This document shows positions 35,352-48,534 of a stretch of 64,000 bases of DNA, piece after piece (the first letter of the stretch is position 1; each line of letters opens with the position of its first letter). The translations under genes were made by a program, and so were the position numbers. The DNA comes from Sipunculus nudus (lineage: Eukaryota > Annelida > Sipuncula > Golfingiida > Sipunculidae). The notes under the pieces are model-generated. The model saw nothing but the letters and a program-made list of their open reading frames with translations. It ran no database searches and was not told where the DNA came from. The stretch is from NCBI GenBank assembly GCA_026874595.1, contig CM049309.1, forward strand, positions 50,132,079 to 50,196,078, written 5' to 3'.

Positions 35352-38300
35352 CAGGCCACCTCTAGAATAAAGCATCAACCACCAAGCCAACTCTAGAATT
35401 AAGCACCAAGTACTAAGCCATCTCTATAATATAGCATTAAGAACCAAGCCATCTCTAGAATAAAGCATCAAGTACCAAGCCACCTCTAGAATATAGCATT
35501 AGGAACCAAGCCACCTCTAGAATAAAGCATCAAGAAACAAGCCATCTCTAGAATAAAGCATCAAGAACCGAGCCACCTCTAGAATAAAGCATCAAGAACC
35601 GAGCCACCTCTAGAATAAAGCATTAAGAACCGAGCCCCCTCTAGAATAAAGCATCAAGAACCAAGCCACCTCTAGAATAAAGCATCAAGAACCAAGCCAC
35701 CTCTAGAATAAAGCATCAAGAACCAAGCCACATCTAGAATAAAGCATCAAGGACCGAGCCACCTCCAGAATAAAGCATCAAGTACCAAGCCACCTCTAGA
35801 ATAAAGCACCAAGTACCAAGCCACCACTAAAATTAAGCATCAAGAACCAAGCCACATCTAGAATAAAGCATCAAGAACCAAGCCACCTCCAGAATAAAGC
35901 ATCAAGTACCAAGCCACCTCTAGAAAAAAGCATCAAGGAGCAAGCCACCTCTAGAATAAAGCATCAAGTACCAAGCCACCTCTAGAATAAAGCATCAAGA
36001 ACCAAGCCACCTCTAGAATAAAGCATCAAGAACCAAGCCACCTCCAGAATAAAGCATCAAGTACCAAGCCACCTCTAGAATAAAGCACCAAGTACCAAAC
36101 CACCACTTAAATAAAGCATCAAGAACCAAGCCACCTCTAGAAGAAAGCATCAAGAACCAAGCCATCTCTAGAAGAAAGCATCAAGAACCAAGCAACCTCT
36201 AGGATAAAGCATCAAGAACCAAGCCACCTCTAGAATAAAGCATCAAGCACCAAGCCATCTCTAGAATCAAGCACCATGCAAGTACTAAGCCACCTCTAGA
36301 ATAAAGCATCAAGTACCAAGCCACCTCTAGAATAAAGCATCAAGAACCAAGCCACCTCTAGAATAAAGCATAAAGAACAAAGCCACCTCTAGAAGAAAGC
36401 ATCAAGAACCAAGCCATCTCTAGAAGAAAGCATCAAGAACCAAGCAACCTCTAGAATAAAGCATCAAGAACCAAGCCACCTCTAGAATAAAGCATCAAGA
36501 ACCAAGCCACCTCTAGAATAAAGCATCAAGAATCAAGCCACCTCTAGAATAAAGCATCAAGTACCAAGCCATCTCTAGAAGAAAGCATCATGAACAAAGC
36601 CAGCTCTAGAATAAAGCATCAAGAACCAAGCTATCTCTAGAATCAAGCATCAAGTACCAAGCCACCTCTAGAATAAAGCATCAAGTACCAAGCCATCTCT
36701 AGAATAAAGCATCGAGAACCAAGCAACCTCTAGAATAAAGTATCAAGAACCAAGCCATCTTTAGAAGAAAGCATCAAGAACCAAGCCATCTCTAGAAGAA
36801 AGCATCAAGTACCAAGACATCTCTAGAATTAAGCATCAAGAACCAAGCAACCTCTAGAATAAAGCATCAAGTACCAAGCCTCTTCTAGAATAAAGCATCA
36901 AGTACCAAGCCATCTCTAGAATCAAGAAGCAAGGCACCTCTAGAATAAAGCATGAAGAACCAATCCACTTCTGGAATAAAGCATCAAGAACCAAGCCACC
37001 TCTAGAATAAAGCATCAAGAAGCAAGGCACCTCTAGAATAAAGCATGAAGAACCAAGCCAGCTCTAGAAGAAAGCATCAAGTACCGAGCAATCTCTAGAA
37101 TAAAGCATCAAGAACCAAGCCACCTCTAGAATAAAGCATCAAGGACCAAGCCACCTCTAGAATAATGCATCAAGTACCAAGCCATCTCTAGAATAAAGCA
37201 TCAAGTACCAAGCCACCTCTAGAATAAAGCATCAAGTACCAAGCCACCTCTAGAATGAAGCATCAAGTACCAAGCCACCTCTAGAATGAAGCATCAAGAA
37301 CCAAGCCATCTCTAGAAGAAAGCATCAAGAACCAAGCCATCTCTAGAAGAAAGCATCAAGTACCAAGCCATCTCTAGAAGAAAGCATCAAGTACCAAGCA
37401 ACCTCTAGAAGAAAGCATCAAAAACCAAGCCACCTCTAGAAGAAAGCATCAAGTACCAAGCCACCTCTAGAATAAAGCATCAAGAATCAAGCCACCTCTA
37501 GAATAAAGCATCAAGTACCAAGCCATCTCTAGAGGAAAGCATCATGAACAAAGCCAGCTCTAGAATAAAGCATCAAGAACCAAGCCATCTCTAGAATCAA
37601 GCATCAAGTACCAAGCCACCTCTAGAATAAAGCATCGAGAACCAAGCCACCTCTAGAATAAAGCATCAAGAATCAAGCCACCTCTAGAATAAAGCATCAA
37701 GTACCAAGCCATCTCTAGAAGAAAGCATCATGAACAAAGCCATCTCTAGAATAAAGCATCAAGAACCAAGCCATCTCTAGAATCAAGCATCAAGTACCAA
37801 GCCATCTCTAGAATAAAGCATCGAGAACCAAGCAACCTCTAGAATAAAGTATCAAGAACCAAGCCATCTTTAGAAAAAAGCATCCAGAACCAAGCCATCT
37901 CTAGAAGAAAGCATCAATTACCAAGACATCTCTAGAATAAAGTATCAAGAACCAAGCAACCTCTAGAATAAAGCATCAAGTACCAAGCCACTTCTAGAAT
38001 AAAGCATCAAGTACCAAGCCATCTCTAGAATAAAGCATCAAGAACCAAGAATAAAGCATCAAGAACCAATCCACCTCTAGAATAAAGCATCAAGAACCAA
38101 GCCACCTCTAGAATAAAGCATCAAGAACCAAGGTACCTCTAGAATAAAGCATGAAGAACCAAGCCATCTCTAGAAGAAAGCATCAAGTACCGAGCAATCT
38201 CTAGAATAAAGTATCAAGAACCAAGCCACCTCTAGAAGAAAGCATCAAAAACCAAGCCACCTCTAGAAGAAAGCATCAAGTACCAAGCCACCTCTAGAAT

Positions 38301-39038
38301 AAGGCATCAAGTACCAAGCCACCTCTAGAATAAAGCATCAAGAACGAAGCCATCTCTAGAAGAAAGCATCAAGTACCAAGCCACCTCTAGATTAAAGCAT
38401 CAAGAACCAAGCCACCTCTAGATAAGCCATTTCTAGAATAAAGCATCAAGAACCAAGCCATTTCTAGAATAAAGCATCAAGAACCAAGCCATTCTAGAAT
38501 AAAGCATCAAGTACCAAGCCACCTCTAGAATAAAGCACCAAAAACGAAGCCATCTGTAGAATAAAGCATCAAGAACGAAGCCATCTCTAGAAGAAAGCAT
38601 CAAGTACCAAGCATCCTCTAGAAGAAAGCATCAAAAACCAAGTCATTCTAGATTAAAGCATCAAGAACCAAGCCATTTCTAGAATAAAGCATCAAAAACC
38701 AAGCCATTCTAGAATAAAGCATCAAGTACCAAGCCACCTCTAGAATAAAGCACCAAAAACGAAGCCATCTGTAGAATAAAGCATCAAGAACGAAGCCATC
38801 TCTAGAAGAAAGCATCAAGTACCAAGCATCCTCTAGAAGAAAGCATCAAAAACCAAGTCATTCTAGAATAAAGCATCAAGAACCAAGCCATTTCTAGAAT
38901 AAAGCATCAAGAACCAAGCCATTTATAGAATAAAGCATCAAGAACCAAGCCACCTCTAGAATAAAGCATCAAGTAGCAAGCCACCCCTAGAATAAAGCAT
39001 CAAGAACCAAGCCGCCTCTAGAATAAAGCACCAAGTAC
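35352..39038. repeat. 31-bp satellite array with an XbaI site per unit, about 119 copies
   Basis: The unit reads TCTAGAATAAAGCATCAAG followed by AACCAAGCCACC (31 bp). Units vary mainly at fixed positions: GAACC or GTACC, CCACCTCT or CCATCTCT, GAATAAAGC or GAAGAAAGC. Combinations of variants recur: GAATCAAGCC followed by TCATGAACAAAGCC appears near 36,530, 37,485 and 37,675, and a seven-unit block starting near 38,491 repeats at 38,706 (offset 215 bp). Higher-order copying by unequal exchange is therefore likely. No coding sense. Confidence 0.95.
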
Positions 39039-39305
39039 AACCTATCAATAGCCCGATTATAAAGAAAAGCTGTTTTTCTCATTGAGTAGCAGTGTAGGGA
39101 AACAAACGAGACGCAAAAATCCTTTTTTATCGGTATTAAGCGTATATTATTCTGTTTCCCCTTTTTTGGTCACCAATGTGAGATATTAAATGTGCTTCGT
39201 TACTGCGTTTGTGTAATGGATTAAGGAATTCAGAACATAGTGGTCTGAGCGTGAAAAAAAAAAGAAAACTCGCATTAGCACGGTACCTGCATAACTCCCT
39301 GCCTC

Positions 39306-39430
39306 GTTTGCCTGTCATTCCACTGTAATGACCTCAGACGAGTAACGTGTCCGTTAATGCTTTAACCCCATGGGGTTTAATATCCATTGGGACCGGGTGC
39401 AATTGACACGAACTGTCAATTATCTATGTT
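39306..39430 (+). repeat. Interspersed repeat, copy B (partner at 32.6 kb)
   Basis: Shares GTAACGTGTCCGTTAATGCT, GGGGTTTAAT and GACACGAACTGTCAATTAT with 32,632-32,765. Immediately right of the 31-bp array and its short flank. Confidence 0.6.
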
Positions 39431-39787
39431 CCTCTTATAGGAAATTAGAAAGTTTTTGCCCTTGCTGCTATCAAAATTCGTATAGTCACAATATATTAAG
39501 TTTTGAAAGCGTTTTGTGTTCCTTATCAACCAAAAGACGGTGTGCCAAAAATCATGTTTGAGAAGTGAATGAAATAAAATGTTAAAGATTTCCACTTTCT
39601 TTTCCGATCCTGCATTGTTTTGTGTTCTTCGATTCAAGGCCATGAAGTTTAAGATTAAATACACACTGTACCTACAGAAACGTTGATTATAGAGTAAAAA
39701 TGTATGTTTAAAAACTGTGCTGATATTAAAACATTATTTTCAATGTTGCTCTGAATTATAAAAGAAGACATTACAAATTTAAGTAAA

Positions 39788-39961
<174 letters not shown>

Positions 39962-40575
39962 TGGTGTTTCTTTAATGATTGTTAGTTTACAACCAACTAA
40001 CAGTCTAATTGCTCATTCTAGGAATAGGAATAGATTTAATAGTCGTTTTATTTTCTTGCATTGTTTCGAAACAGATAGACTTTGTCATCTGAATATATTC
40101 GTTAAATTATAACTTACATCAAGGAGGTTGAGTGTATTTGTCCTTCCCGTCGGGCTGTCCTTACTTGTCGTCATAACCACATTCTAGGCTAGGCTCAGGC
40201 AAAGTTCGATATCAGTGAAACAGCAACCACCTTCACGGTAAGACCTTGGCAAGCCGGATTCCGGTAATGTAACAACCACCTTCAAGCTTAGCCCAGCATA
40301 ACCCCGATAAGTGGCCTGAGCCACGCTACACTATATGTATCGTTCGATCATGGTGGCATGGTTATCAGTACAGTACAGTACAGCGCGGTGAGAATAAACC
40401 AAATGTATCGTTAGCCAGATCTATCCAAATACAGTTGATCACATAATCCAACTACATATTATTTTCAAAACACATATTTAGACTCCATTAGGACCAAAAT
40501 TACAGCAGAATGATTAGTAAGTCCGAAAGTATTGACGATAACTGTGAAGAAATTGAGATATGGCTTCTCCCCACG

Positions 40576-40593
40576 CCCCCCCCCCCCCCCCCC
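40576..40593. repeat. Poly(C) tract
   Basis: Eighteen consecutive C. Confidence 0.9.
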
Positions 40594-41514
40594 GGATCAT
40601 GGAATCATCCGGTTGACATTTTAACTCGGGGAGTATAAGTGATTAAAAACATTCAAAGAATCAAATTATGATGATATATTGATACAGTTCCATACATAGT
40701 ACGATATTTCTATACACGATTATAAGAATTAATTTCTATTACATACCATGCACTGGCATTACATGTCAATGTTTCCGGGCTTCTTCGTAGGGAAAACTCT
40801 TATCGTGCTGTTCTGTAGCGCACAGATGATAGAGGGATATGTGAGAAAAAAAAAATACGAGCAAATCTTAACATTTTTGCTACTGAACGCTGGCGCAATA
40901 TGTTTAAGTTTGAAATAAATATTGCTGCGACATTATGGATATAAAACGATGGCTGGCAAAACAATATAGGGAATTTATTATAAACCCGAGTAATGCTATT
41001 AACGCTAACGCCAGACCAACAAACCCTGCGTAAGAAGATGCCAGCTTTGGTGTTCGGTCTTCCTTGTCTGTCATCCTGTTTACCTCTGGGACACCGCTTT
41101 GGGCATTACATTATGTAATACACTCTACAAACGAAGATAGTGCTATATTATAACAGAATCTAATCAATATATTTTATACAAAGCCTGCGGGCCTTTCACG
41201 GCTCGATGGGCTGCAGACAGCATTTTACATGTTCAGACTTTAAAGATTTTCAATGAGATCGGTGCAATTTAAGTAACCATGGTTACTAGGTGAAAAATAT
41301 TTCCTGCAGGACGTTTTTAATAACAGTTATTATCCTGAACCTTGGAAATATGAAGAACACTAATTTGGGATAATCGTAGATAAAAAATATGGTAATTTCT
41401 CGATGGTATATTTACTGTGACTAAAAGCAATTACAAAGAATGAATTGTAATTTATTTACAATTTAATCCTTTCATTTTCTATATAATTAGATGCCTAAGT
41501 ATCTGTACATTAAT

Positions 41515-41674
41515 CTTGGCCGATCCAGAATTAAGAAAAAAGATGGGACCAAATGAGGAAGATTTATGGCAAAACCTAAAAACAAAAAAGGTGAACAGGT
41601 CTGGGGATGGGTCCGAAAGAAAACGTTGGTCCAGACCCTCTTTAACCCCCTCACCTATACTAGACCTGCTTCTG
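41515..41674. mobile_element. CAGGGGCG-type MITE, diverged copy
   Basis: The left end CTTGGCCGATCCAGAATTAAG-like sequence and the right end ACTAGACCTGCTTCTG are weak inverted partners and match the 13.3-kb copy (ACCAGAATTTAG; CCGCTTCTG). The interior is G-rich then C-rich. No target duplication remains. Confidence 0.5.
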
Positions 41675-42212
41675 GTATGAAAGTCTATCGCCCACAACTG
41701 TCGATACAAATGATTTGTTTCGGATTCTACAGATAGATTTCTGTGCATACTTTTCCTATCTCATGGAACTACTTTTATTTAATACGAGTTGGCTTTTTAA
41801 GATAGAGAAGATAGGGTCATTCACTAACTAACTGTTGCGCAGCTCATTATAAAAGTCACATTACGAAAAATACCAGTTTACTTCGTAAACAATTAAATGT
41901 AGGATCATGAAAAATGTCGCAGGATCCTCCATTGTATTTAAGGAAAGACTTGTCACTTTGCTCAATATATAGTGTGGACCTTTTCTCCTACTATAGCGCA
42001 ACTGTAAGTGACGATTAACACTACAGTTCGGGCCCGTTATACATACAAAATAGAGACTGTTGTATTTCAAATGATAAAAGTAAAATAATTCTGTTTCATC
42101 TTTAGAGATGGGGACCATCTCTGTGTTTGTGGCATGTATCAGCTTTCATTTTACAAACCCCGCAATGCTGAGTCAAAGAAACCGAATCCAAACAGACGAC
42201 CGTTACGTGCAG

Positions 42213-42224
42213 TGCGCATGCGCG
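42213..42224. promoter_or_regulatory. NRF1-type palindrome
   Basis: TGCGCATGCGCG matches the NRF1 consensus (TGCGCATGCGCA) at all but the last base. It stands alone in AT-rich DNA just left of the duplicated block at 42.25 kb. A promoter role is not otherwise supported. Confidence 0.25.
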
Positions 42225-42249
42225 TGGTAAAGGACTTTTCTTTTACCGT

Positions 42250-43040
42250 TTTACAGAGATCTGAAAGGGTCCATTTAATTTCCGATGTGTATTAAAATAA
42301 GATAATATCTTGACCCCTTTACAAAAATAAGCCAAAACAAGTGTCCATCTCGCTACAGTATAGGTTGTCCGTTAATAACATTGGGTGGGGGTGGGGGGTA
42401 CCGAAAGTATATCAAACCCATCGAACAGCGGCATAGGACGACAAATCAGGTGCACCAGATTTGACAAAAAATGTCGTTGCTTCACTTGCTGTCACCAACA
42501 ACAACCAGCGACCCATTAACTTCGCACAGACCAAATCGACCACTTACGGTCACATGGTTGTCAGTTTGTTAACTTGGGTACACCAGTCACAGTTGCAGAG
42601 ATGGCCCATTCTAATTTTCCAACGTGTATTAAAAAAGAAAATATATCTTGACTCCTTTACAAAAATAAGCCAAAAAAGTGTCGATCTCACTACAGTACAG
42701 GTTGTCCGTTTATAACATGGGGGGGGGGCTTACGGTCACATGGTTTTCAGACCACTTACGGTCCCATGATTTTCAGTCCTACATTTAATGGACAATTAAT
42801 GTACGAGGCAAACTGGTATTTTTTTAATGTGACTTTGATAATGAACTGCGGAATATCAAACACATACAATTACCAGCGGTATAGGACGGCAAATCAGGTT
42901 AACCAGAGTTGACGAATAATGTCGTTGCTTCACTTGCTGTCACCAACAACAACCAGCGACCCATTAACTTCGGCACAGGCCAAATCGACCACTTACGGTC
43001 ACATGGTTTTCAGTTTGTTAACATGGGTACCCCAGTCTAA
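42250..43040 (+). repeat. Two-fold duplicated block (X1-Y1-X2-Y2)
   Basis: Segment X (CTTTACAAAAATAAGCC ... GGTTGTCCGTT, then a G run) occurs at about 42,265-42,395 and 42,600-42,728. Segment Y (CGGCATAGGACG ... TTCACTTGCTGTCACCAACA ... CAGTTTGTTAAC) occurs at about 42,405-42,592 and 42,853-43,035. Between X2 and Y2 extra partial copies of CTTACGGTCACATGGTTTTC appear. Y copies are closer to each other than X copies. Confidence 0.75.
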
Positions 43041-43379
43041 ACAGGGGCGTAATAAAAAAATATAGCAGGAATTACCTTCAGTTCCTAAATATGTACCCAG
43101 TGTAAGTCAGAAATCATATAAATATTACAAATAGGGCAGGGGGATAGCTGGCTTAAACGCTATTTGCCTGCAGCACCATGTTCCTCCTGTAATTACAACG
43201 GCATCCCGCAGACTTATATATTAGTTAATCAAATTTTAAAAATAAAAATATCTTACTTTATGTCCTTAACAGCAATAAATGTGAAGTCTGTCGAGCAAGT
43301 GCCCACGGGAACATTTCATAGCTAGTCAGATGTATAACCTGACTCTGATATTAACAAACAAGGACACCGGTGTAAAGCC

Positions 43380-43821
43380 TTCAGGTTACCCCCATTTTAG
43401 ATTACACCCCGGTAATCTGAAATCGATTTCAGATTATCCCCAGGGAAGCCTGAACTTAATTTCAGAATTCAGATTACCCCCTCACTGATTTACCTAAAAG
43501 GTACATTCTTATGCTTTTAACTCTTTATATATCATTTCATTTAACCACGTCGAAGATATGAAATTTTAAAGGTGGAATCATATAATGAAATGATTATATA
43601 TTCACCAAAGCGCATGACACGTTACATGCAAACATAACATATACACTGATGTAAACAAATGTGGGAAATCTGAAGAAAGAAATAATAAGAATTTTAAGTA
43701 AACAAAACATCAAGAAACAGCTGTTTTAAAAGGGTAATCTAAAGTCGAAGGGGGGAGTTGGAAATCGATTTACCCCGGGGGTAAGCTGAAACAGATTTAG
43801 AGATTACGGGGGTAATCTGAA
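43380..43821. mobile_element. Inverted-repeat element with internal palindromes
   Basis: Begins TTCAGGTTACCCCC and ends with the inverted partner GGGGGTAATCTGAA. A 24-bp perfect palindrome centred on ATCGAT lies at 43,413-43,436, and related GAAATCGATTTACC words recur near 43,762. The 442-bp span has no coding capacity. No target duplication is visible, so superfamily is unknown; a fragment of the same family is at 27,640. Confidence 0.5.
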
Positions 43822-44364
43822 CCCTGGGTTGTGTGGGTATTAATAAAACAGGTGGATAACTTAACCCATACATATCGATCCTTGCAATTAAGGGTTCAAA
43901 TATTTAAAGTATCACTTTTAGTGTTTGTATTGTGCGTGTGCTAGCATGCATTGAATTGTTAAAACCATTGATTTCCCACTCTATCTTGCTCAACAGCAAA
44001 CACATCGAGAGCGGTACAGCTGTTAAAACGGAAACCATTTCAGGGAATAACAAAAGATTATGCATGATGCCTAGCTTTTTCCCAGCTTTATTGAAAGCAT
44101 CACAGATGTTCTGTTTTTATTTCTGTCGTTTGTCGTCTGGTATTTCGAAGATTATACCGAGTTATTCACCAGTCTTATTTGTTAGAGTCTATGTGATTTC
44201 TGGCTTAATCTTAATATAATAAATTGTAGTTAATTTTAGCGAAGAAAATTTCGTATAACATCCGCGTGACGGTTGCACGAGCTTGATAATCTACAAGTTG
44301 ATAGTAAAGACGGTACATGTGTTGACAAACAGAAGAAAATAAGTGATCAAAGTTGTTTGATTGC

Positions 44365-46113
44365 ACATCAGCTATTGTTGGTGAGATCATGTGTAGTAAC
44401 ACCGGTTATTGTTGGTAAGACCATGTGAAGTAACACCAGTAATTGTTGGTGAGACCACGTGTAGCAACACCAGTTATTGTTAGTGAGACCATGTGAAGCA
44501 ACACCAGCTATTGTTGGTGAGACCACGTGTAGCAACACCAGTTGTTGTTGGTGAGACCATGTGCAGCAACACCAATTATTATTGGTGAGACCATGTGTAG
44601 CAACACCAGTTATTGTTGGTGAGACCATGTGTAGCAACACTAGTTATTGTTAGTGAGACCACGTGTAGCAACACCAGTTATTATTGGTGAGACCATGTGT
44701 AACAACACCAGTTATTGTTGGTGAGACCACGTGTAGCAACACCAGTTATTGTTGGTGAGACCATGTGTAGCAACACCAGTTATTGTTGGTGAGACCACGT
44801 GTAGCAACACCAGTTATTGTTGGTGAGACCATGTGTAGCAACACCAGTTATTGTTGGTGAGACCATGTGTAGCAACACCAGTTATTGTTGGTAAGACCAT
44901 GTGTAGCAACACCACTTATGATTGGTAAGACCATGTGTAGCAACACCAGTTATTGTTGGTGAAACATGTATAACAACACCAGTTATTGTTGGTGAGACCA
45001 TGTGTAGCAACACCATTTATTGTTGGTGAAAACATATGTATCAACACCGTTTATTGTAGGTGAGACCATGTGTAACAACACCAGTTATCGTTGATGAGAC
45101 CATGTATAACAACACCAGTTATTGTTGGTGAGACCATGTGTAGCAACACCAGTTATTGTTGGTAAGACCATGTGTAGCAACACCACTTATGATTGGTAAG
45201 ACCATGTGTAGCAACACCAGTTATTGTTGGTGAGACCATGTATAACAACACCAGTTATTGTTAGTGAGACCATGAGTAGCAACACCATTTATTGTTGGTG
45301 AGAACATGTGTATCAACACCATTTATTGTTGGTGAGACCATGTGTAACAACACCAGTTATCGTTGATGAGACCATGTATAACAACACCAGTTATTGTTGG
45401 TGAGACCATGTATAACAACACCAGTTATTGTTGGTGAGACCATGTGTAGCAACACCATTTATTGTTGGTGAGACCATGTGTAGCAACACCAGTTATTGTT
45501 GGTGAGACCATGTATAACAACACCAGTTTTTGTTGGTGAGACCATGTGTAGCAACACCATTTATTGTTGGTGAGACCATGTGTAACAACACCAGTTATTG
45601 TTGGCGAGACCATGTGTAGCAACACCACTTATGATTGGTAAGACCATGTGTAGCAACACCAGTTATTGTTGGTGAGACCATGTATTACAACACCAGTTAT
45701 TGTTGGTGAGACCATGTGTAGCAACACCATTTATTGTTGGTGAGAACATGTGTATCAACACCATTTATTGTTGGTGAGACCATGTGTAACAACACCAGTT
45801 ATCGTTGATGAGACCATGTATAACAACACCAGTTATTGTTGGTAAGACCATGTATAAGAACACCAGTTATTGTTGGTGAGACCATGTGTAGCAACACCAT
45901 TTATTGTTGGTGAGAACATGTGTATCAACACCATTTATTGTTGGTGAGACCATGTATAACAACACCAGTTACTGTTGGTGAGACCATGTGTAGCAACACC
46001 ATTCATTGTTGGTTAGACCATGTGTAACAAAACCATTTATTGTTGGTGAGACCATGCCTAGCAATACTACTTATGATTGGTGAGACCATTTGTAGCAACA
46101 CCAGTCATTGTTG
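44365..46113. repeat. 34-bp minisatellite array, about 51 copies
   Basis: The unit is GTTATTGTTGGTGAGACCAT plus GTGTAGCAACACCA (34 bp). CACCA and TGGTG within it are inverted, so each unit can form a small stem. Because 34 is not a multiple of three, three units read as one 34-residue repeat on the minus strand, which explains the open frames there. The rare variant TTATCGTTGATGAGACC recurs near 45,085, 45,357 and 45,801, spaced about 8 and 13 units, showing block-wise copying. Confidence 0.95.
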
Positions 46114-46402
46114 CATACCTCTGGTTCATCGAATTGTTGTTTAACAGCCTGTGCACCGCGAGATAAGCAGCTTTGGGATTTTTTTTTACGGATAGGTTTA
46201 AGAGAATATATCTATTTAATAAACGCTAGTTATGAACTGCTTTAACGAAAGGAGAAACCTGGATGGAACTGAGCGTTCGTTCGTGATTGAGCTACTTTTT
46301 AATCGGCTATAACAAAAACAACCTGCTTGTGTACATCTGCACTCGTTTAAATCAGATGCGCATCTGGGTCCTTTTCATTCGAAGCATCCTTTTTTAAGGG
46401 TT

Positions 46403-46533
46403 TCAGACAAAATTTGGCGGGCTGGACCCTTACCCCCCCCCCCCCCCTTCCGGACCTGGGGACCTTTTTTTAGGTTTTTCATAGTCCTCTTAATTTGAAC
46501 CCCCCCTTTTCCTAACTCCTGGATCCGCCCCTG
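46403..46533. mobile_element. CAGGGGCG-type MITE copy
   Basis: The right end CTCCTGGATCCGCCCCTG is the cleanest form of the family terminus in the window. The interior is a long C run followed by GGACCTGGGGACC. The left end is eroded (CAGACAAAATTTGGCGG). Confidence 0.6.
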
Positions 46534-46864
46534 TATATGTAAAGTCAAAGGACGGTCATCTCCACTTCAGTGCTGAACCAAGAGAGTTGAATATAAGTGC
46601 CTTTTCTTCATTTTTGTATAAGCAAGAACTGAGATCTTCAAATACCTCATCGAGTAATACACGATAAGCGGATAAATATCTAGCGCCATTTCACTCCTCC
46701 GAAATAGGAGAGTATATCGAGCTGTCAGAGTGCCATGCTCAGTAATAACGAGAACCGCTTGACGAGGATGCAAATATTTTGTCTTTTTTTTACAAACCCT
46801 CATGACCTACAGGAGCGCTGTCACTTTAAGTGAACCAGACCAATAGTTAGATATCTTCGTGTAT

Positions 46865-46990
46865 TTTCTAAAATAAAACACACCTTGTATGAGAAAAATG
46901 TGTTGTAACTCAGCATATTGGTAAATCTCCCTGTAGGTTTGTTGAATGTCTGACCGCAGAATACAAACATGTCTCGCACGGTTATTGGAC
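46865..46990 (-). repeat. Interspersed repeat, copy 2 (inverted relative to 25.2 kb)
   Basis: The minus strand carries CCGTGCGAGACATG, CTGCGGTCAGACATTCAACA, CTACAGGGAG, CCAATATGCTGAG and ACATTTTTCTC in the order seen at 25,175-25,305. Confidence 0.6.
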
Positions 46991-47654
46991 TAGTTACACC
47001 TTAGTTTGTGAGTTTGACTTGTGTCCATTTTTGTTAATTCATCACTCGTAGCCCAATGGCAAGATTACAGGCTGTTAACAACGAAACGGCGATGCAAAAG
47101 GCCCCGTAGGATTTATTTCAATAATCAAATAAGCTTGCACGTCCAATTTAAATTCTGAGGCGTTTGTTAATTTAGTCTATTCTGCAGTTTTGTGTAACCT
47201 AGTAATGCCGTGAGAGAAAGTAAAATGTTCCTACGACTGAAGTAAGCCAACCAGTCCAATATCAATGCCCACTGCATTAATGCATCTAATTACAATTATG
47301 ATATTTATGTTTCTACTTTCATGTCAAAGAGATCAAACAAACCGCAACATTTTCCAAAGCTTTTGTAACAATAGATTAGTGATTTTAATATGAGCGGCAG
47401 GCTTTGAAGAGGAAATGAGATAAAGCGGAATATCTTAATTAGAATGTATCCAACATTCCGAGTAATCAATGACGCACTGATTATTATGTAACCGGAGCTG
47501 ACGGCCGGTATAGCTTCCCAACCAATCCAGCGAACCGAAAACTGTTCTTAATCTCTTCAAGTTAAATATATCCGTGTGTGTGCGAGCACGCCATTGTGTG
47601 GTGCCATGTTGTGAATATATCCATACTTATTTTAATTATACTAGAGGTCTGCCC

Positions 47655-47900
47655 ATAGTTCTTATCTGCGACATACGCGTGTTAATCTGTACGCAAAATG
47701 GCAGGCCCCATGAGCGGTTAAGAAATTTGTGCTAGCTAAGAGTTTGATAAGGACATAGAAATACAACGGGAAAGTACTCTGAGGACAGTCCGAAGGTGGG
47801 AACCTGTCTGTGAAGATAGTTTTGTAGCCAATAGACTGTATCTTCTCCGTAGAAGCCGGAGTAACGCTACGGAGATGTCGGAGCCCTAATCTGCAAAACG
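47655..47900 (+). repeat. Old interspersed repeat, copy 1
   Basis: CGCGTGTTAATCTGTACGCA, CCCCATGAGCGGTTA, GGACAGTCCGAAGGTGG and GAAGATAGTTTTGTAGCCA align in order with 49,560-49,795 (CGCGTGTCAGTCTGTATGCA, CCCCGTGAGCGATTA, GGGCAGTCTCAAGGTGG, GAAGAGTGTTTGTGGCCA). Divergence is high, so the insertions are old. Confidence 0.55.
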
Positions 47901-48534
47901 TGAGGTCGAGCCGAGGTACTACATAACCTCTGTACTATTTCGATGCTTACGAGACACTGCGTAAAACCCGCAACAAAATAATTTGAATTGATTAGTTTGA
48001 TTATGTTTTTGACTGTCTAGCTTGATTAAGAATAACAACCCATATGTGACTCTCATTATGACAGGGGTCCAATATTTAAATTTGTAATCTATGGTCTATG
48101 GTACATTGATCAATTATTCCATCAGATTTAAGTGAACCGTAAATTTTGGTAAATGTCTGTTCATTCTCAAAGTCTTAGCTCTTAATATGTATAAAATAAA
48201 ACTTAATGTCATGTACCAATAAACGTAACTCAGTGCCACCCTCTTATCACTAAATAGTCGGTTAGAGAGCCTTGAAGTAGTTACATAATTTGCTGTGGGA
48301 TGGCAGTAGCTGTTTTACGGGGCGCGACACAGTTTGATGTCTCCGTCAGTGGGGGGAAATAAGTCTTAACCATTGCATTGACTGGGCCAGTCTATCAAAG
48401 TCTTTTCTGCCATGCGTTTGAGATAGACAGGTAAGTATATGCCGTAGGCGTGTCTGTGTATGTGTTTGCTACCACAAATGTCACAAAAATGTGTGTGTTT
48501 TCATGTTGTAACAACAGCCACATTTTTATAATAA

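Noticed and set aside
35352-39038. CRISPR-like array
   Set aside because: Units are directly contiguous with no unique spacers, and the context is eukaryotic.
44368-45628. Repeat-peptide open frames in the 34-bp array
   Set aside because: They exist because the unit lacks stops and 34 is not a multiple of three; there is no start context or unique flanking protein.
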